Source: B4-G1 sp964393895 (GTDB lineage Bacteria > Chloroflexota > Anaerolineae > B4-G1). Taken from it: a stretch of DNA of 44,364 nucleotides. The position numbers were made by a program, and so were the translations under genes. This document shows, piece by piece, positions 24,596-32,423 of this stretch. The notes below the pieces were generated by a model. The model worked only from the letters and a program-made list of their open reading frames with translations, searched no databases and had not been told where the DNA came from. The stretch lies in the NCBI GenBank assembly GCA_964393895.1, contig CAYMWP010000020.1:1-44364 (forward strand). Direction: 5' to 3'. The stretch's first letter is position 1. Every line of letters starts with the position of its first letter.

Positions 24596-24623
24596 TTGCG
24601 CCTTTGGTGAAAATTGATACAAT
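24596..24623 (+). promoter_or_regulatory. Promoter of the OmpR-type regulator gene
   Basis: TTGCGC, 16 nt, TACAAT preceded by TGA (extended -10). The ATG at 24625 lies inside or before the expected start of transcription, favouring ATG 24661. A perfect inverted repeat GCCGCCGC-ga-GCGGCGGC lies upstream at 24530-24547. Confidence 0.55.
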
Positions 24624-24660
24624 TATGCACAGTGCATCTCTTGCCCGTGAGCCAAATCCT

Positions 24661-25377
24661 ATGCCAATGAATAGAGACTCAACTGGCGCGGCCGAAAAGA
24701 TCCTGGTCATAGACGACGACGTGATCTTGTTAAAGTTGATACGTCGTTCTCTCGAACCTTTGGGATTTTCCATATTCACGGCGACCAGCGGAGAAGAGGG
24801 ACTGAAATTGTTCCCGCAGCTCGCCCCCGATCTGGTGATCCTGGACGTTATGATGCCGGGCATGGATGGCTGGGAGGTCTGCCGGCGCTTGCGCCAAAAG
24901 TCGGCGGTACCCGTGATTTTCTTGACCGCGTTGGATTCGGTGGACGATATCGTGCAAGGGCTGATAGGCGGAGCCGATGACTACCTGGCAAAGCCGTTCA
25001 AGATAGACGAACTGGGCGCCAGAGTGACCGCGCAGCTTCGCCGTGCTCGCATGTCTCACGGACAAGCTGACGTCTTGCGCTTTGGGGGCGGCGACTTGGT
25101 CATCAACCGTGCCGAGCAGACAGTGTTCGCTTATGGTGAAGAAATCACGTTGAGCCCTATCGAGTACAATCTACTTTTGTTCATGGCCGAGCGGGCTGGA
25201 CGCATACTCTCCGCGCAAACACTCTTCGATTCCATCTGGGGTCCCATGGCCGAAACAGGCCTCACGGGCGTCAAATGGTATATCTGGCGCCTGCGGCAAA
25301 AGATCGAATCCGATTCCTCAGACCCCCGATTTATCCTCACTGAGCGAGGCAAGGGATACCGCTTTTCTCCCCAATAA
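24661..25377 (+). CDS. OmpR/PhoB-type response regulator
   Basis: A 238-aa protein. The receiver domain (residues 12-125) has acidic residues IDDD, phospho-acceptor Asp 62 (ILDVMMPGMDG), Thr in FLTALD and Lys 111 (AKPF). The C-terminal winged helix (about 140-238) has ITLSPIEYNLLLFMAE, GVKWYIWRLRQKI and FILTERGKGYRF, the OmpR-type pattern. It activates or represses transcription on binding tandem sites. Start ATG 24661 is chosen by promoter position; ATG 24667 is as good, and neither has a Shine-Dalgarno. No kinase adjoins it. The 11-bp direct repeats just downstream, at the promoter of the adhesin gene, are a natural target. Confidence 0.93.
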   Translation: MPMNRDSTGAAEKILVIDDDVILLKLIRRSLEPLGFSIFTATSGEEGLKLFPQLAPDLVILDVMMPGMDGWEVCRRLRQKSAVPVIFLTALDSVDDIVQGLIGGADDYLAKPFKIDELGARVTAQLRRARMSHGQADVLRFGGGDLVINRAEQTVFAYGEEITLSPIEYNLLLFMAERAGRILSAQTLFDSIWGPMAETGLTGVKWYIWRLRQKIESDSSDPRFILTERGKGYRFSPQ

Positions 25378-25396
25378 CTCCTCGATCACCCCTTTC

Positions 25397-25461
25397 TCAA
25401 ACCAATCTTAAACCTTGCGTGCCTTTTTGCAAACTGGATTCAAACTGGCATAGGGTATAAT
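25397..25461 (+). promoter_or_regulatory. Adhesin-gene promoter with 11-bp direct repeats (PhoB/OmpR-type box)
   Basis: Five consecutive 11-bp blocks end 4 bp before TATAAT (25456-25461). Four share AAAC at the same place: TCAAACCAATC, TTAAACCTTGC, CAAACTGGATT and CAAACTGGCAT; the middle block is diverged. No -35 box is present, as expected when an activator of the PhoB/OmpR class replaces it. The repeat period equals one helical turn, which is how PhoB-type dimers line up. Confidence 0.65.
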
Positions 25462-25503
25462 ATAGGCAGAGTTAAGCTGTGGGGGTGGGATAGGAGAAAA
25501 ATA

Positions 25504-28500
25504 ATGAGGAGTAAAGGTCTGTTTTCGAGGCTTCGTTTCATTTCTATGTTGGGCATTATCCTTTGGCTGGCGCTCTCCACATCCATTGTGTGGGCCGATG
25601 GGGAAACGGGTACTGTTGTAGGATACCCTTCACTGAGGCAAGTCAGGGGAACGTTAAATGGAGAGAGTTGGAGTGGACAGGGCGGCACCATCAATATGGA
25701 GCTCACCGATGGCCCCATCGTCCCCGTCTTTTGCACCGACATACCGCATCACGTCGGCACGGGAGATACTTTCGTCGCCAGCGACGAGGAGATGGACTGC
25801 CGCGTCAAATGGTTGCTGACGCACTACCCATCTCGGCTGACCACCTATACCCCCTGGCCCGATGGCGCTCCGGGATCCCTAAGTGACCGCTATAACGAAA
25901 TGGCCGCCCGCCAGGCGGCCGTCTGGCACTTTTCCGACGGCCTGCTGCCGGACGATACCACGACGGTCGGTGCGCGGGCCTGGGAGATCATTGACGCCGT
26001 GCCCGGTGACGCCTGCGCCGCCGACGCTCCCAGCGTCGCCATCGCCCCCGCCAGCACCGTCAACCCCATCAACACGACCCGGACCTTTACCGTCACCGTG
26101 ACCCGGGGCGGCGAGCCGGTCGGTGGACAAGGGGTGAACCTCAGCGCCGATCTCGGAACGCTGAGCACCGACACCGTTATCACCGACGACCAGGGCCAGG
26201 CCACCTTCACCCTCACCTACGATACGCCTGATACGACCTCTAACATTGGTGCTGAGGCCGAGATGTCCCTGCCGGTGGGCACCATTTTCGTCGGCACCGA
26301 GGAGAACAAACAAAAGCTGGTTCTGGGTGAGGAAACCACCGGCCTGGTGCACGGCTCCGCTGCCGCCACGTGGACCGGCACCGGATCGGTCACGACTCTC
26401 AGCTTTGACGACTACAATATGAACGAGACGCACGACTCCGGTGAGCCTCTGCTGGAAGGGTGGACGGTGACGCTCTACAAAGACAACGGTGCGTCCTGGG
26501 ACGTGGTTGACAGCGATACCACCGACGGCGCGGGGATGGCCAGCTTTACCGGCTTGAGCGCCGGCGACTATCGCGTAGTAGAGACCATGCCGGCCGGCTG
26601 GTACAACACCACCCCAACGGACGTAGAGTTCACGTTGGTCGCCGATGGAAGCCACTCGGTTGCTTTCGGACAGGTCAAACTCCCCGTCATCGTCGGCCAC
26701 GTCTTTCAGGACGACGATTTGGACGGCGCGTACGATGCCTCCGAACCTTTGCTGGCAGGGTGGGAACTGCGCCTATACCGTATGGACGGCTCTTACATCG
26801 CCGGGATGCAGGGCGTGACCGGCGACGACGGCGCTTACATCTTTAGCTCTCACCCCGACCGCAACCCGCCCGACATCGTGGCCGGCGATTACTTTGTGCA
26901 AGAGACCCTCCAGAGCGGATGGTACGCCACGACGGGCGTCTCGGGGACGGTCACGGTAGGCTCTGGTGACATTGTAACCGCCTCGCTGGGCAACGTACAT
27001 TCGGAACCCTCCCTGACGCTAGACAAGAACGGCCCGGCGACCGCCCACGAGGGTGACGAGATCACCTACGATTTCACCGTCACCAACGACGGCAACGTTC
27101 CTCTGGAAAACGTCACCGTAAATGACCCACTGTTGGGTGGCGAGGTCTGCGACCTGGGGACGCTGGGTGTCGGCGCGAGCGCCGCTTGTGACGCCGCCTA
27201 CACCGTCCCGGACGCGGCGGATGACCCGCTGGAGAACAGCGCCACCGCCTCCGGCGTCGAGCCTTATTTGGGCGGCGAGGCCAGCGATAGCGACGCGGTC
27301 AGCACCGACGTTCTCCACCCGGCCCTGGAACTGGCGCTTACGACCTCTGCCGACGAGGTCTATGCTGGCGAGCCGGTGGTTCTGACATACGAGGTGACCA
27401 ACACCAGCAGCGACACCACACTCTACAGCGTGGTCATCTCCTCCGACAACGGCACGCCCGGCGACCCCTCTGACGACTATGAGGTGTGCTCCATAGCTGA
27501 ACTGGGGGCAGGTGCGGCTCTGACCTGCGACGAAACAGTGACTCCGGATGAGGATACCACCTACACGGGTACAACGGAGGGGCACGATGCGCTTGGCGCC
27601 GTCGTGGACGATGAGGCGCAGGCGACGGTGACTATGATGGATGATGGTACGCCAGACGAAGAAGATGACAATACCGACACCGATGGAGATGGCGTTCCTG
27701 ATTACCTGGACGATGACGACGATGGGGATGGCATCCCCGACGAGATTGAGGGGGATGAGGATGCCGACGGCGACGGCACGCCCAACTTTCTCGACCTCGA
27801 CTCTGACGGCGACGGCATCCCGGACGAGATCGAGACGGCCGACGACGCCGACGGCGACGGCACGCCCAACTTTCTCGACACTGACTCCGACGGCGACGGC
27901 ATCCCGGACGAGATTGAGACGGCCCAAGACGCCGACGGCGACGGCGCGCCCAACTTTCTCGACCTCGATTCCGACGGCGACGGCATCCCCGACGAAGTAG
28001 AGACGGCCCAAGACGCTGACGGCGACGGCACGCCCAACTTTCTCGACACTGACTCCGACGGCGACGGCATCCCGGACGAGATCGAGACGGCCGGTGACGC
28101 CGACGGCGACGGCACGCCCAACTTTCTCGACCTCGATTCCGACGGCGACGGCATCCCGGACGAGATTGAGACGGCCGGTGACGCCGACGGCGACGGCACG
28201 CCTAACTTTCTCGACCTCGATTCCGACGGCGACGGCATACCTGATGCTGGCGAGTGGAGCGAGGGACTTGACGATCCGTTGGCCGGTTGTACGGCGGATG
28301 ACCCCGTCTGCTACGACAACGACGCGGATGGCGACGGCATACCCAACTACTTGGACTCTGACAGTGATGGCGATGGCTTGTCCGACGGTGAAGAGGGTAC
28401 TGGTGATAGCGACGGTGATGGTATTCCCGATTGGCTCGATCCGGCCCCGGGCAACCAATCTGACCAATTCTTCTTCATCTTCTTGCCGCTAGTGGCTAGT

Positions 28501-28506
28501 TCCTAG
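25504..28506 (+). CDS. Thioester-domain surface adhesin with thrombospondin-3 stalk
   Basis: A 1000-aa secreted protein. Order: signal peptide (1-31); a TQXA-like thioester domain (about 35-165) with Cys 77 in PVFCTDIPH and Gln 137 in AARQAAVWHF; an Ig-like domain with a Big_1-type sequence (about 176-290); two SdrD/Cna-B-like collagen-adhesin repeats (about 297-390 and 397-497, with SFDDYNMNETHDSGEPLLEG); two DUF11/CARDB-like domains (about 500-700); thrombospondin-3 calcium-binding repeats (about 716-985); and the tail FFFIFLPLVASS. Thioester domains in Gram-positive adhesins form a Cys-Gln bond that reacts with target amines, giving covalent attachment. No LPxTG sortase signal is present; the LPLV tail may replace it. 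TAGGAG lies before ATG 25504. Confidence 0.85.
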   Translation: MRSKGLFSRLRFISMLGIILWLALSTSIVWADGETGTVVGYPSLRQVRGTLNGESWSGQGGTINMELTDGPIVPVFCTDIPHHVGTGDTFVASDEEMDCRVKWLLTHYPSRLTTYTPWPDGAPGSLSDRYNEMAARQAAVWHFSDGLLPDDTTTVGARAWEIIDAVPGDACAADAPSVAIAPASTVNPINTTRTFTVTVTRGGEPVGGQGVNLSADLGTLSTDTVITDDQGQATFTLTYDTPDTTSNIGAEAEMSLPVGTIFVGTEENKQKLVLGEETTGLVHGSAAATWTGTGSVTTLSFDDYNMNETHDSGEPLLEGWTVTLYKDNGASWDVVDSDTTDGAGMASFTGLSAGDYRVVETMPAGWYNTTPTDVEFTLVADGSHSVAFGQVKLPVIVGHVFQDDDLDGAYDASEPLLAGWELRLYRMDGSYIAGMQGVTGDDGAYIFSSHPDRNPPDIVAGDYFVQETLQSGWYATTGVSGTVTVGSGDIVTASLGNVHSEPSLTLDKNGPATAHEGDEITYDFTVTNDGNVPLENVTVNDPLLGGEVCDLGTLGVGASAACDAAYTVPDAADDPLENSATASGVEPYLGGEASDSDAVSTDVLHPALELALTTSADEVYAGEPVVLTYEVTNTSSDTTLYSVVISSDNGTPGDPSDDYEVCSIAELGAGAALTCDETVTPDEDTTYTGTTEGHDALGAVVDDEAQATVTMMDDGTPDEEDDNTDTDGDGVPDYLDDDDDGDGIPDEIEGDEDADGDGTPNFLDLDSDGDGIPDEIETADDADGDGTPNFLDTDSDGDGIPDEIETAQDADGDGAPNFLDLDSDGDGIPDEVETAQDADGDGTPNFLDTDSDGDGIPDEIETAGDADGDGTPNFLDLDSDGDGIPDEIETAGDADGDGTPNFLDLDSDGDGIPDAGEWSEGLDDPLAGCTADDPVCYDNDADGDGIPNYLDSDSDGDGLSDGEEGTGDSDGDGIPDWLDPAPGNQSDQFFFIFLPLVASS
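27760..28263. repeat. Six tandem 84-bp coding repeats (28 residues each)
   Basis: Six units of 84 bp, nearly identical at DNA level, each encoding the pattern DADGDGTPNFLD plus DSDGDGIPDEIETA. They lie in the calcium-binding stalk of the adhesin. Near-identity suggests recent expansion by unequal exchange and possible variation in stalk length. Confidence 0.88.
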
Positions 28507-28515
28507 CGCCAATAT

Positions 28516-28549
28516 CGAGATGCCCGGCGTCTCAATGCCGGGCATCTCG
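28516..28549 (+). terminator. Strong hairpin after the adhesin gene
   Basis: CGAGATGCCCGGC and GCCGGGCATCTCG form a perfect 13-bp stem with an 8-nt loop, 9 nt after the stop. The T-run is poor (GTGTCCTTCT). The remaining gap to 28725 holds AT-rich stretches near 28664 (TATTAT) but no convincing full promoter for the next gene. Confidence 0.6.
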
Positions 28550-28725
28550 GTGTCCTTCTGCTTGCCCCTACTTGACAATGTAGCCAAAATATGTCACACT
28601 CTACGGGAGAGACCCCTCGACCTCTCTCGGATTGTGATGGAATTTTCTTGCAGCATTGTACTGTATTATACCTGTTACTTGCAGGATTGCGGCTTGACCG
28701 CGTTGACCCAGGAAAGGAACTCGCA

Positions 28726-31700
28726 ATGGTGAAACGGCTGACACGCATACTCGTATCCTTTGGCCTTGCTTTGGGCCTGACTGTGACCTTGTTTCTGGTG
28801 TTGGTCGGCAGACCTGTCCGTGCCAACAGCATCGTCGTAGATAGCACCGCAGATAATGCGACCGGTAGTGATGGCTACTGCACCCTACGTGAAGCTATCA
28901 ATAACGCCAACAGTGACAGTGATACCACGGGCGGCGATTGTACGGCTGGCAGTGGGGATGATGCCATCACGTTCAGTTCCACCCTGTTCAGCGGCGGCGG
29001 CATAATCAGTCTTACAAGTTCGCTGACCATTATGAACGACGATGGAACTAGTATTGATGGTGACCTGGACGACGACGGTGAACCAGAAGTGGAACTCCGC
29101 TACGACGGAGCTGCCTCCTTTAGCCTGCTCAGAATTCGATCCTCCGATAACCGCATTGAAGGACTATCCCTCACCGGTTCCCCTGATCACTATGGTATTT
29201 ACTTGAACGGGAACGGCGTCGAGGTAAACGACAACCAGATCGTGAACAACTGGATCGGGCTTGATCTAACCGGCGCCTCCAGAGGGAACAGATACGGAAT
29301 CTACATCCAGCACGTAGATGGTGTGGGCAGTGGCGCCATCGGCAACACGATCCAGGACAACGTCATCTCTGGAAACGACTATGACGGTCTCTACATCCAG
29401 GATGCCCCGGGAACCCAGGTGTTGAGCAACACCGTCGGGCTGAACCCTGCCATGACTGACACCATAGCCAACGGCGACGACGGCATTACCCTCAACGGCG
29501 CCGTGACCACGACGATCCAGTATAACTGGGTGTCTGGCAACGGCGGCGACGGTCTCTACATCACTGGAACCCAAGAGATCACTATCATCGACAACGTGGT
29601 TGGCCTGGACGCAGCGGAAAGCGCTGCGAGGAACTATGGTCTGGCTGGGATCAACGTCGCCGCCAACTCTACTTCCCTCACCATCCGGGACAATACGATC
29701 TCGGGTAACTGGGGCAATGGTATCTACCTGGGGCCGGGTTGTGGCTATGCCACCATCGCCGGCAACCACATCGGCACCAACGTCGCCGGCGCCGCCGGGT
29801 TGGGCAATGGGCGGGTTACGAACAGGGACGGCATCCAGCTAAACGACGCCTACAGCAACACCATCGGCGGGCCAGATCTGGCCGACCGCAACATCATTGT
29901 CCACAACGGGCGGGCTGGCGTCTTTATCTCGGGCGAACAGGCCGACCACAACGTGGTTCAGGACAACTACATTGGCGCCGGCGCCGCCGGCAGCGAGGAT
30001 TTGGGCAACGGAGATTACGGCCCAACCTCCGATACAGGGGCCGGCGGCGTCTACGTCTACGATGGAGCCGATCACAACGTCATCCGCGACAACCTGATCC
30101 GCTTCAACTACATCGGCCTGCGCTTCTCTGGCGGCAGTGACCCTCTCGTCACCCCGCCCCAGTTCAACCAGGCGCTCACCAACACACTGACCTACAACGA
30201 CAAGTACGGCGTCGTCAACCAAACCACCCACTGGAACACTACCTACACCACACCCGTCAGCGGGGACAACCTGATCCAGAACAACGTGGTCACAGACACG
30301 AGGGGAGACGGCATCGGCATCTTTAACTACGGCGGGTCGCCGCGCATCGTCAATAACGACATCAGCGAGAACGACGGTTTTGGCATCGTCAACCGGGTCT
30401 ACTTTGGCGCCGACGGCCCGTCCGATGCAGCCGATGACCTGCTCTCAATGCCCACTATAACCGGCAACACTATCAGCGGCAACGGCGACGATGGCATCCA
30501 GTCACGCGACACGACCCCGCTGAATAAGGCCACCTTGCTGGGCGACAACACCTTTGTCAACAACAGCGGCGAGCCGCACATCTCCCAACGCTGGTTCGTC
30601 GCCGTCGAAGCGGTCAGCGGGACGCAAACCATCATCAATGGCCTGGCAGTGACCGTCACCCGACAGGGCGGAGGAAATGCCTGTCCCGGCGGCGCTTGCG
30701 TTGGAGACGACTTTGATTCAGATGGTGGCAGCGGTGGAGTTTGGGGGCCAACCGGCATCGTCTACACCGACGTAGAAAACCTGTCCGATGGCACCAGTAC
30801 CTGGTTTGAGATCGTCGAGTACGAAGTGACCTGGCAGGGGACTTGGGTGACTTACACCTCTCACCTGGTCGAGATCGGCGGCGCCGAGCAAGGCTCCCGC
30901 TACTTTGACTTTGACGGCATCACCACTACCGCAGAGATCTCTGGCGACGTAAACCTGCCCTTCTGCATCTCCACGGGCATCACGGACACAGATCAATCTC
31001 TGTGCCGCTATCAGATCGCCCAGATAGACGTCTTTGGCTCGTTCGGCGATGGTGACTGGGACGACGACGGTATCCCCGACGAGGATGAGGGCACCGGCGA
31101 CACCGATGGCGATGGCACGCCCGACTACAAGGACACCGACAGCGACGGCGATGGCATCCCTGACGAAGACGAGTACGATTGGTGTGGCAATCCACCCTGT
31201 GATTCCGACGGCGACGGCACACCGGACTACAAGGACACCGATAGTGACGACGACGGCATCCCTGACGAAGACGAAGGGAACGTGGACACCGACGGGGATG
31301 GGATTCCTGATTATGCGGACACCGACTCGGACAACGACGGCATCCCTGACGACGAAGAATATGATTGGTGCGGTGGCCCTCCTCCTTGTGACACTGACGG
31401 CGACGGTACCCCTGATTACAAGGACGACGACGACGACGACGATGGAATTCTCACCGAAAACGAGAACCCTGACCCCAACGGCGACCAGGATCCATCCGAT
31501 GCCGTAGACACCGACGGCGACGGTACCCCTGACTATTTGGACGACGACGACGACGGCGATGGAATTCTCACCGAGAACGAGAACCCCGATCCCAACCACG
31601 ATGGCGATCCATCTGACGCCCAGGATACCGACGGCGACGGCATACCGGATTATCTGGAGCCGAACGACGTGGATACCGATGGTGATGGCAAGAACAACCA

Positions 31701-32223
31701 CGACGACGACGACGACGACGGGGACGGCGTGGGCACCCAATACGAGCACGCCGACCCCAATGGCGACGGCAGCCCCGCTGACGCCCAGGATACCGACGAC
31801 GATGGCATCCCTGACTATCTGGACGAGGACGACGACGGGGACGGTGTTTACACCGAGTACGAGCACCCCGACGATAACGACGACGGCAGCCCGGCCGACG
31901 CCCAGGATACCGACGACGACGGCATCCCTGACTATCTGGACGAGGACGACGACGGGGACGGTGTTTACACCGAGTACGAGCACCCCGACGACAACGACGA
32001 CGGCGACCCCGGCGACGCCCAGGATACCGACGACGACGGCCTCCCCGATTATCTGGACAACGACGACGATGGGGATGGCCGGCCGACCGCCAACGAGGAC
32101 GCCGACCCCAACGACGACGGCGACCCTGCCGACGCCAAAGACTCTGATGGCGACAACACACCTGACTATTTGGACCCAGAGTACTTTATCTACCTTCCCC
32201 TTGTCCTGCGCAATCACTCCTGA
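28726..32223 (+). CDS. CSLREA-domain parallel beta-helix surface protein with thrombospondin-3 stalk
   Basis: An 1165-aa secreted protein. Signal peptide (1-32, LVSFGLALGLTVTLFLVLVG), then a CSLREA-type entry motif (VVDSTADN...CTLREAINNAN). A long right-handed parallel beta-helix (about 90-620) follows, with many I-x-x-N-x-I-x-x-N turns such as NQIVNNWIGLDL and NTISGNWGNGIYL. A spacer domain lies at about 620-760, thrombospondin-3 calcium repeats at about 770-1145, and the tail is YFIYLPLVLRNHS. Beta-helix domains of this kind often bind or cleave polysaccharides; no catalytic site is evident. ATG 28726 is chosen because GGAAAGGA precedes a clean signal peptide. The tail and stalk match the upstream adhesin, so both probably share an export and anchoring route. 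Confidence 0.87.
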   Translation: MVKRLTRILVSFGLALGLTVTLFLVLVGRPVRANSIVVDSTADNATGSDGYCTLREAINNANSDSDTTGGDCTAGSGDDAITFSSTLFSGGGIISLTSSLTIMNDDGTSIDGDLDDDGEPEVELRYDGAASFSLLRIRSSDNRIEGLSLTGSPDHYGIYLNGNGVEVNDNQIVNNWIGLDLTGASRGNRYGIYIQHVDGVGSGAIGNTIQDNVISGNDYDGLYIQDAPGTQVLSNTVGLNPAMTDTIANGDDGITLNGAVTTTIQYNWVSGNGGDGLYITGTQEITIIDNVVGLDAAESAARNYGLAGINVAANSTSLTIRDNTISGNWGNGIYLGPGCGYATIAGNHIGTNVAGAAGLGNGRVTNRDGIQLNDAYSNTIGGPDLADRNIIVHNGRAGVFISGEQADHNVVQDNYIGAGAAGSEDLGNGDYGPTSDTGAGGVYVYDGADHNVIRDNLIRFNYIGLRFSGGSDPLVTPPQFNQALTNTLTYNDKYGVVNQTTHWNTTYTTPVSGDNLIQNNVVTDTRGDGIGIFNYGGSPRIVNNDISENDGFGIVNRVYFGADGPSDAADDLLSMPTITGNTISGNGDDGIQSRDTTPLNKATLLGDNTFVNNSGEPHISQRWFVAVEAVSGTQTIINGLAVTVTRQGGGNACPGGACVGDDFDSDGGSGGVWGPTGIVYTDVENLSDGTSTWFEIVEYEVTWQGTWVTYTSHLVEIGGAEQGSRYFDFDGITTTAEISGDVNLPFCISTGITDTDQSLCRYQIAQIDVFGSFGDGDWDDDGIPDEDEGTGDTDGDGTPDYKDTDSDGDGIPDEDEYDWCGNPPCDSDGDGTPDYKDTDSDDDGIPDEDEGNVDTDGDGIPDYADTDSDNDGIPDDEEYDWCGGPPPCDTDGDGTPDYKDDDDDDDGILTENENPDPNGDQDPSDAVDTDGDGTPDYLDDDDDGDGILTENENPDPNHDGDPSDAQDTDGDGIPDYLEPNDVDTDGDGKNNHDDDDDDGDGVGTQYEHADPNGDGSPADAQDTDDDGIPDYLDEDDDGDGVYTEYEHPDDNDDGSPADAQDTDDDGIPDYLDEDDDGDGVYTEYEHPDDNDDGDPGDAQDTDDDGLPDYLDNDDDGDGRPTANEDADPNDDGDPADAKDSDGDNTPDYLDPEYFIYLPLVLRNHS
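31789..32139. repeat. Three tandem 117-bp coding repeats
   Basis: Three 39-residue units beginning DTDDDGIPDYLD (third DTDDDGLPDYLD). The first two are almost identical at DNA level and the third is diverged. Part of a longer Asp-rich stalk. Confidence 0.8.
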
Positions 32224-32254
32224 CGCGCGCCACTCTTGAGCAGCGCTATCCGAT

Positions 32255-32294
32255 CCTCTCGCAAGCCCCGCGGCTTGCGAGAGGGTTTTCGTTT
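32255..32294 (+). terminator. Rho-independent terminator of the beta-helix gene
   Basis: CCTCTCGCAAGCC (32255-32267) and GGCTTGCGAGAGG (32272-32284) form a perfect 13-bp stem with a 4-nt loop, followed by GTTTTCGTTT. The clearest intrinsic terminator in the window. Confidence 0.88.
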
Positions 32295-32394
32295 GCCCGA
32301 CATACTGGCCTTGCCTTTTGAGGGACACGGGCGGACGTGGGGCAAGTTGGTAACTTTTCAATCTGATGAAACGATGGGACAAATCCCGTGTTTG

Positions 32395-32403
32395 TGGTAG
32401 AAT
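32395..32403 (+). promoter_or_regulatory. Extended -10 promoter of trmFO
   Basis: TGG followed by TAGAAT, with a weak -35. The predicted start is about 15 nt before the ATG and leaves a GAGGAG Shine-Dalgarno in place. Confidence 0.5.
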
Positions 32404-32423
32404 AATGCGCTGAGGAGATCGCA

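Noticed and set aside
27760..28263. Regular tandem repeats considered as a CRISPR array
   Set aside because: Units are contiguous, 84 bp and in frame, with no spacers and no cas genes.
27019..28467. Long open frame (482 codons) on the - strand opposite the adhesin stalk
   Set aside because: It arises because the GAC/GGC-rich calcium repeats lack stops in the antisense frame. The product is a monotonous Val/Ala/Gly repeat with no start signal.
31559..32239. Thr/Pro-rich + strand frame in the second stalk
   Set aside because: A frame-shifted reading of the Asp-rich repeats.
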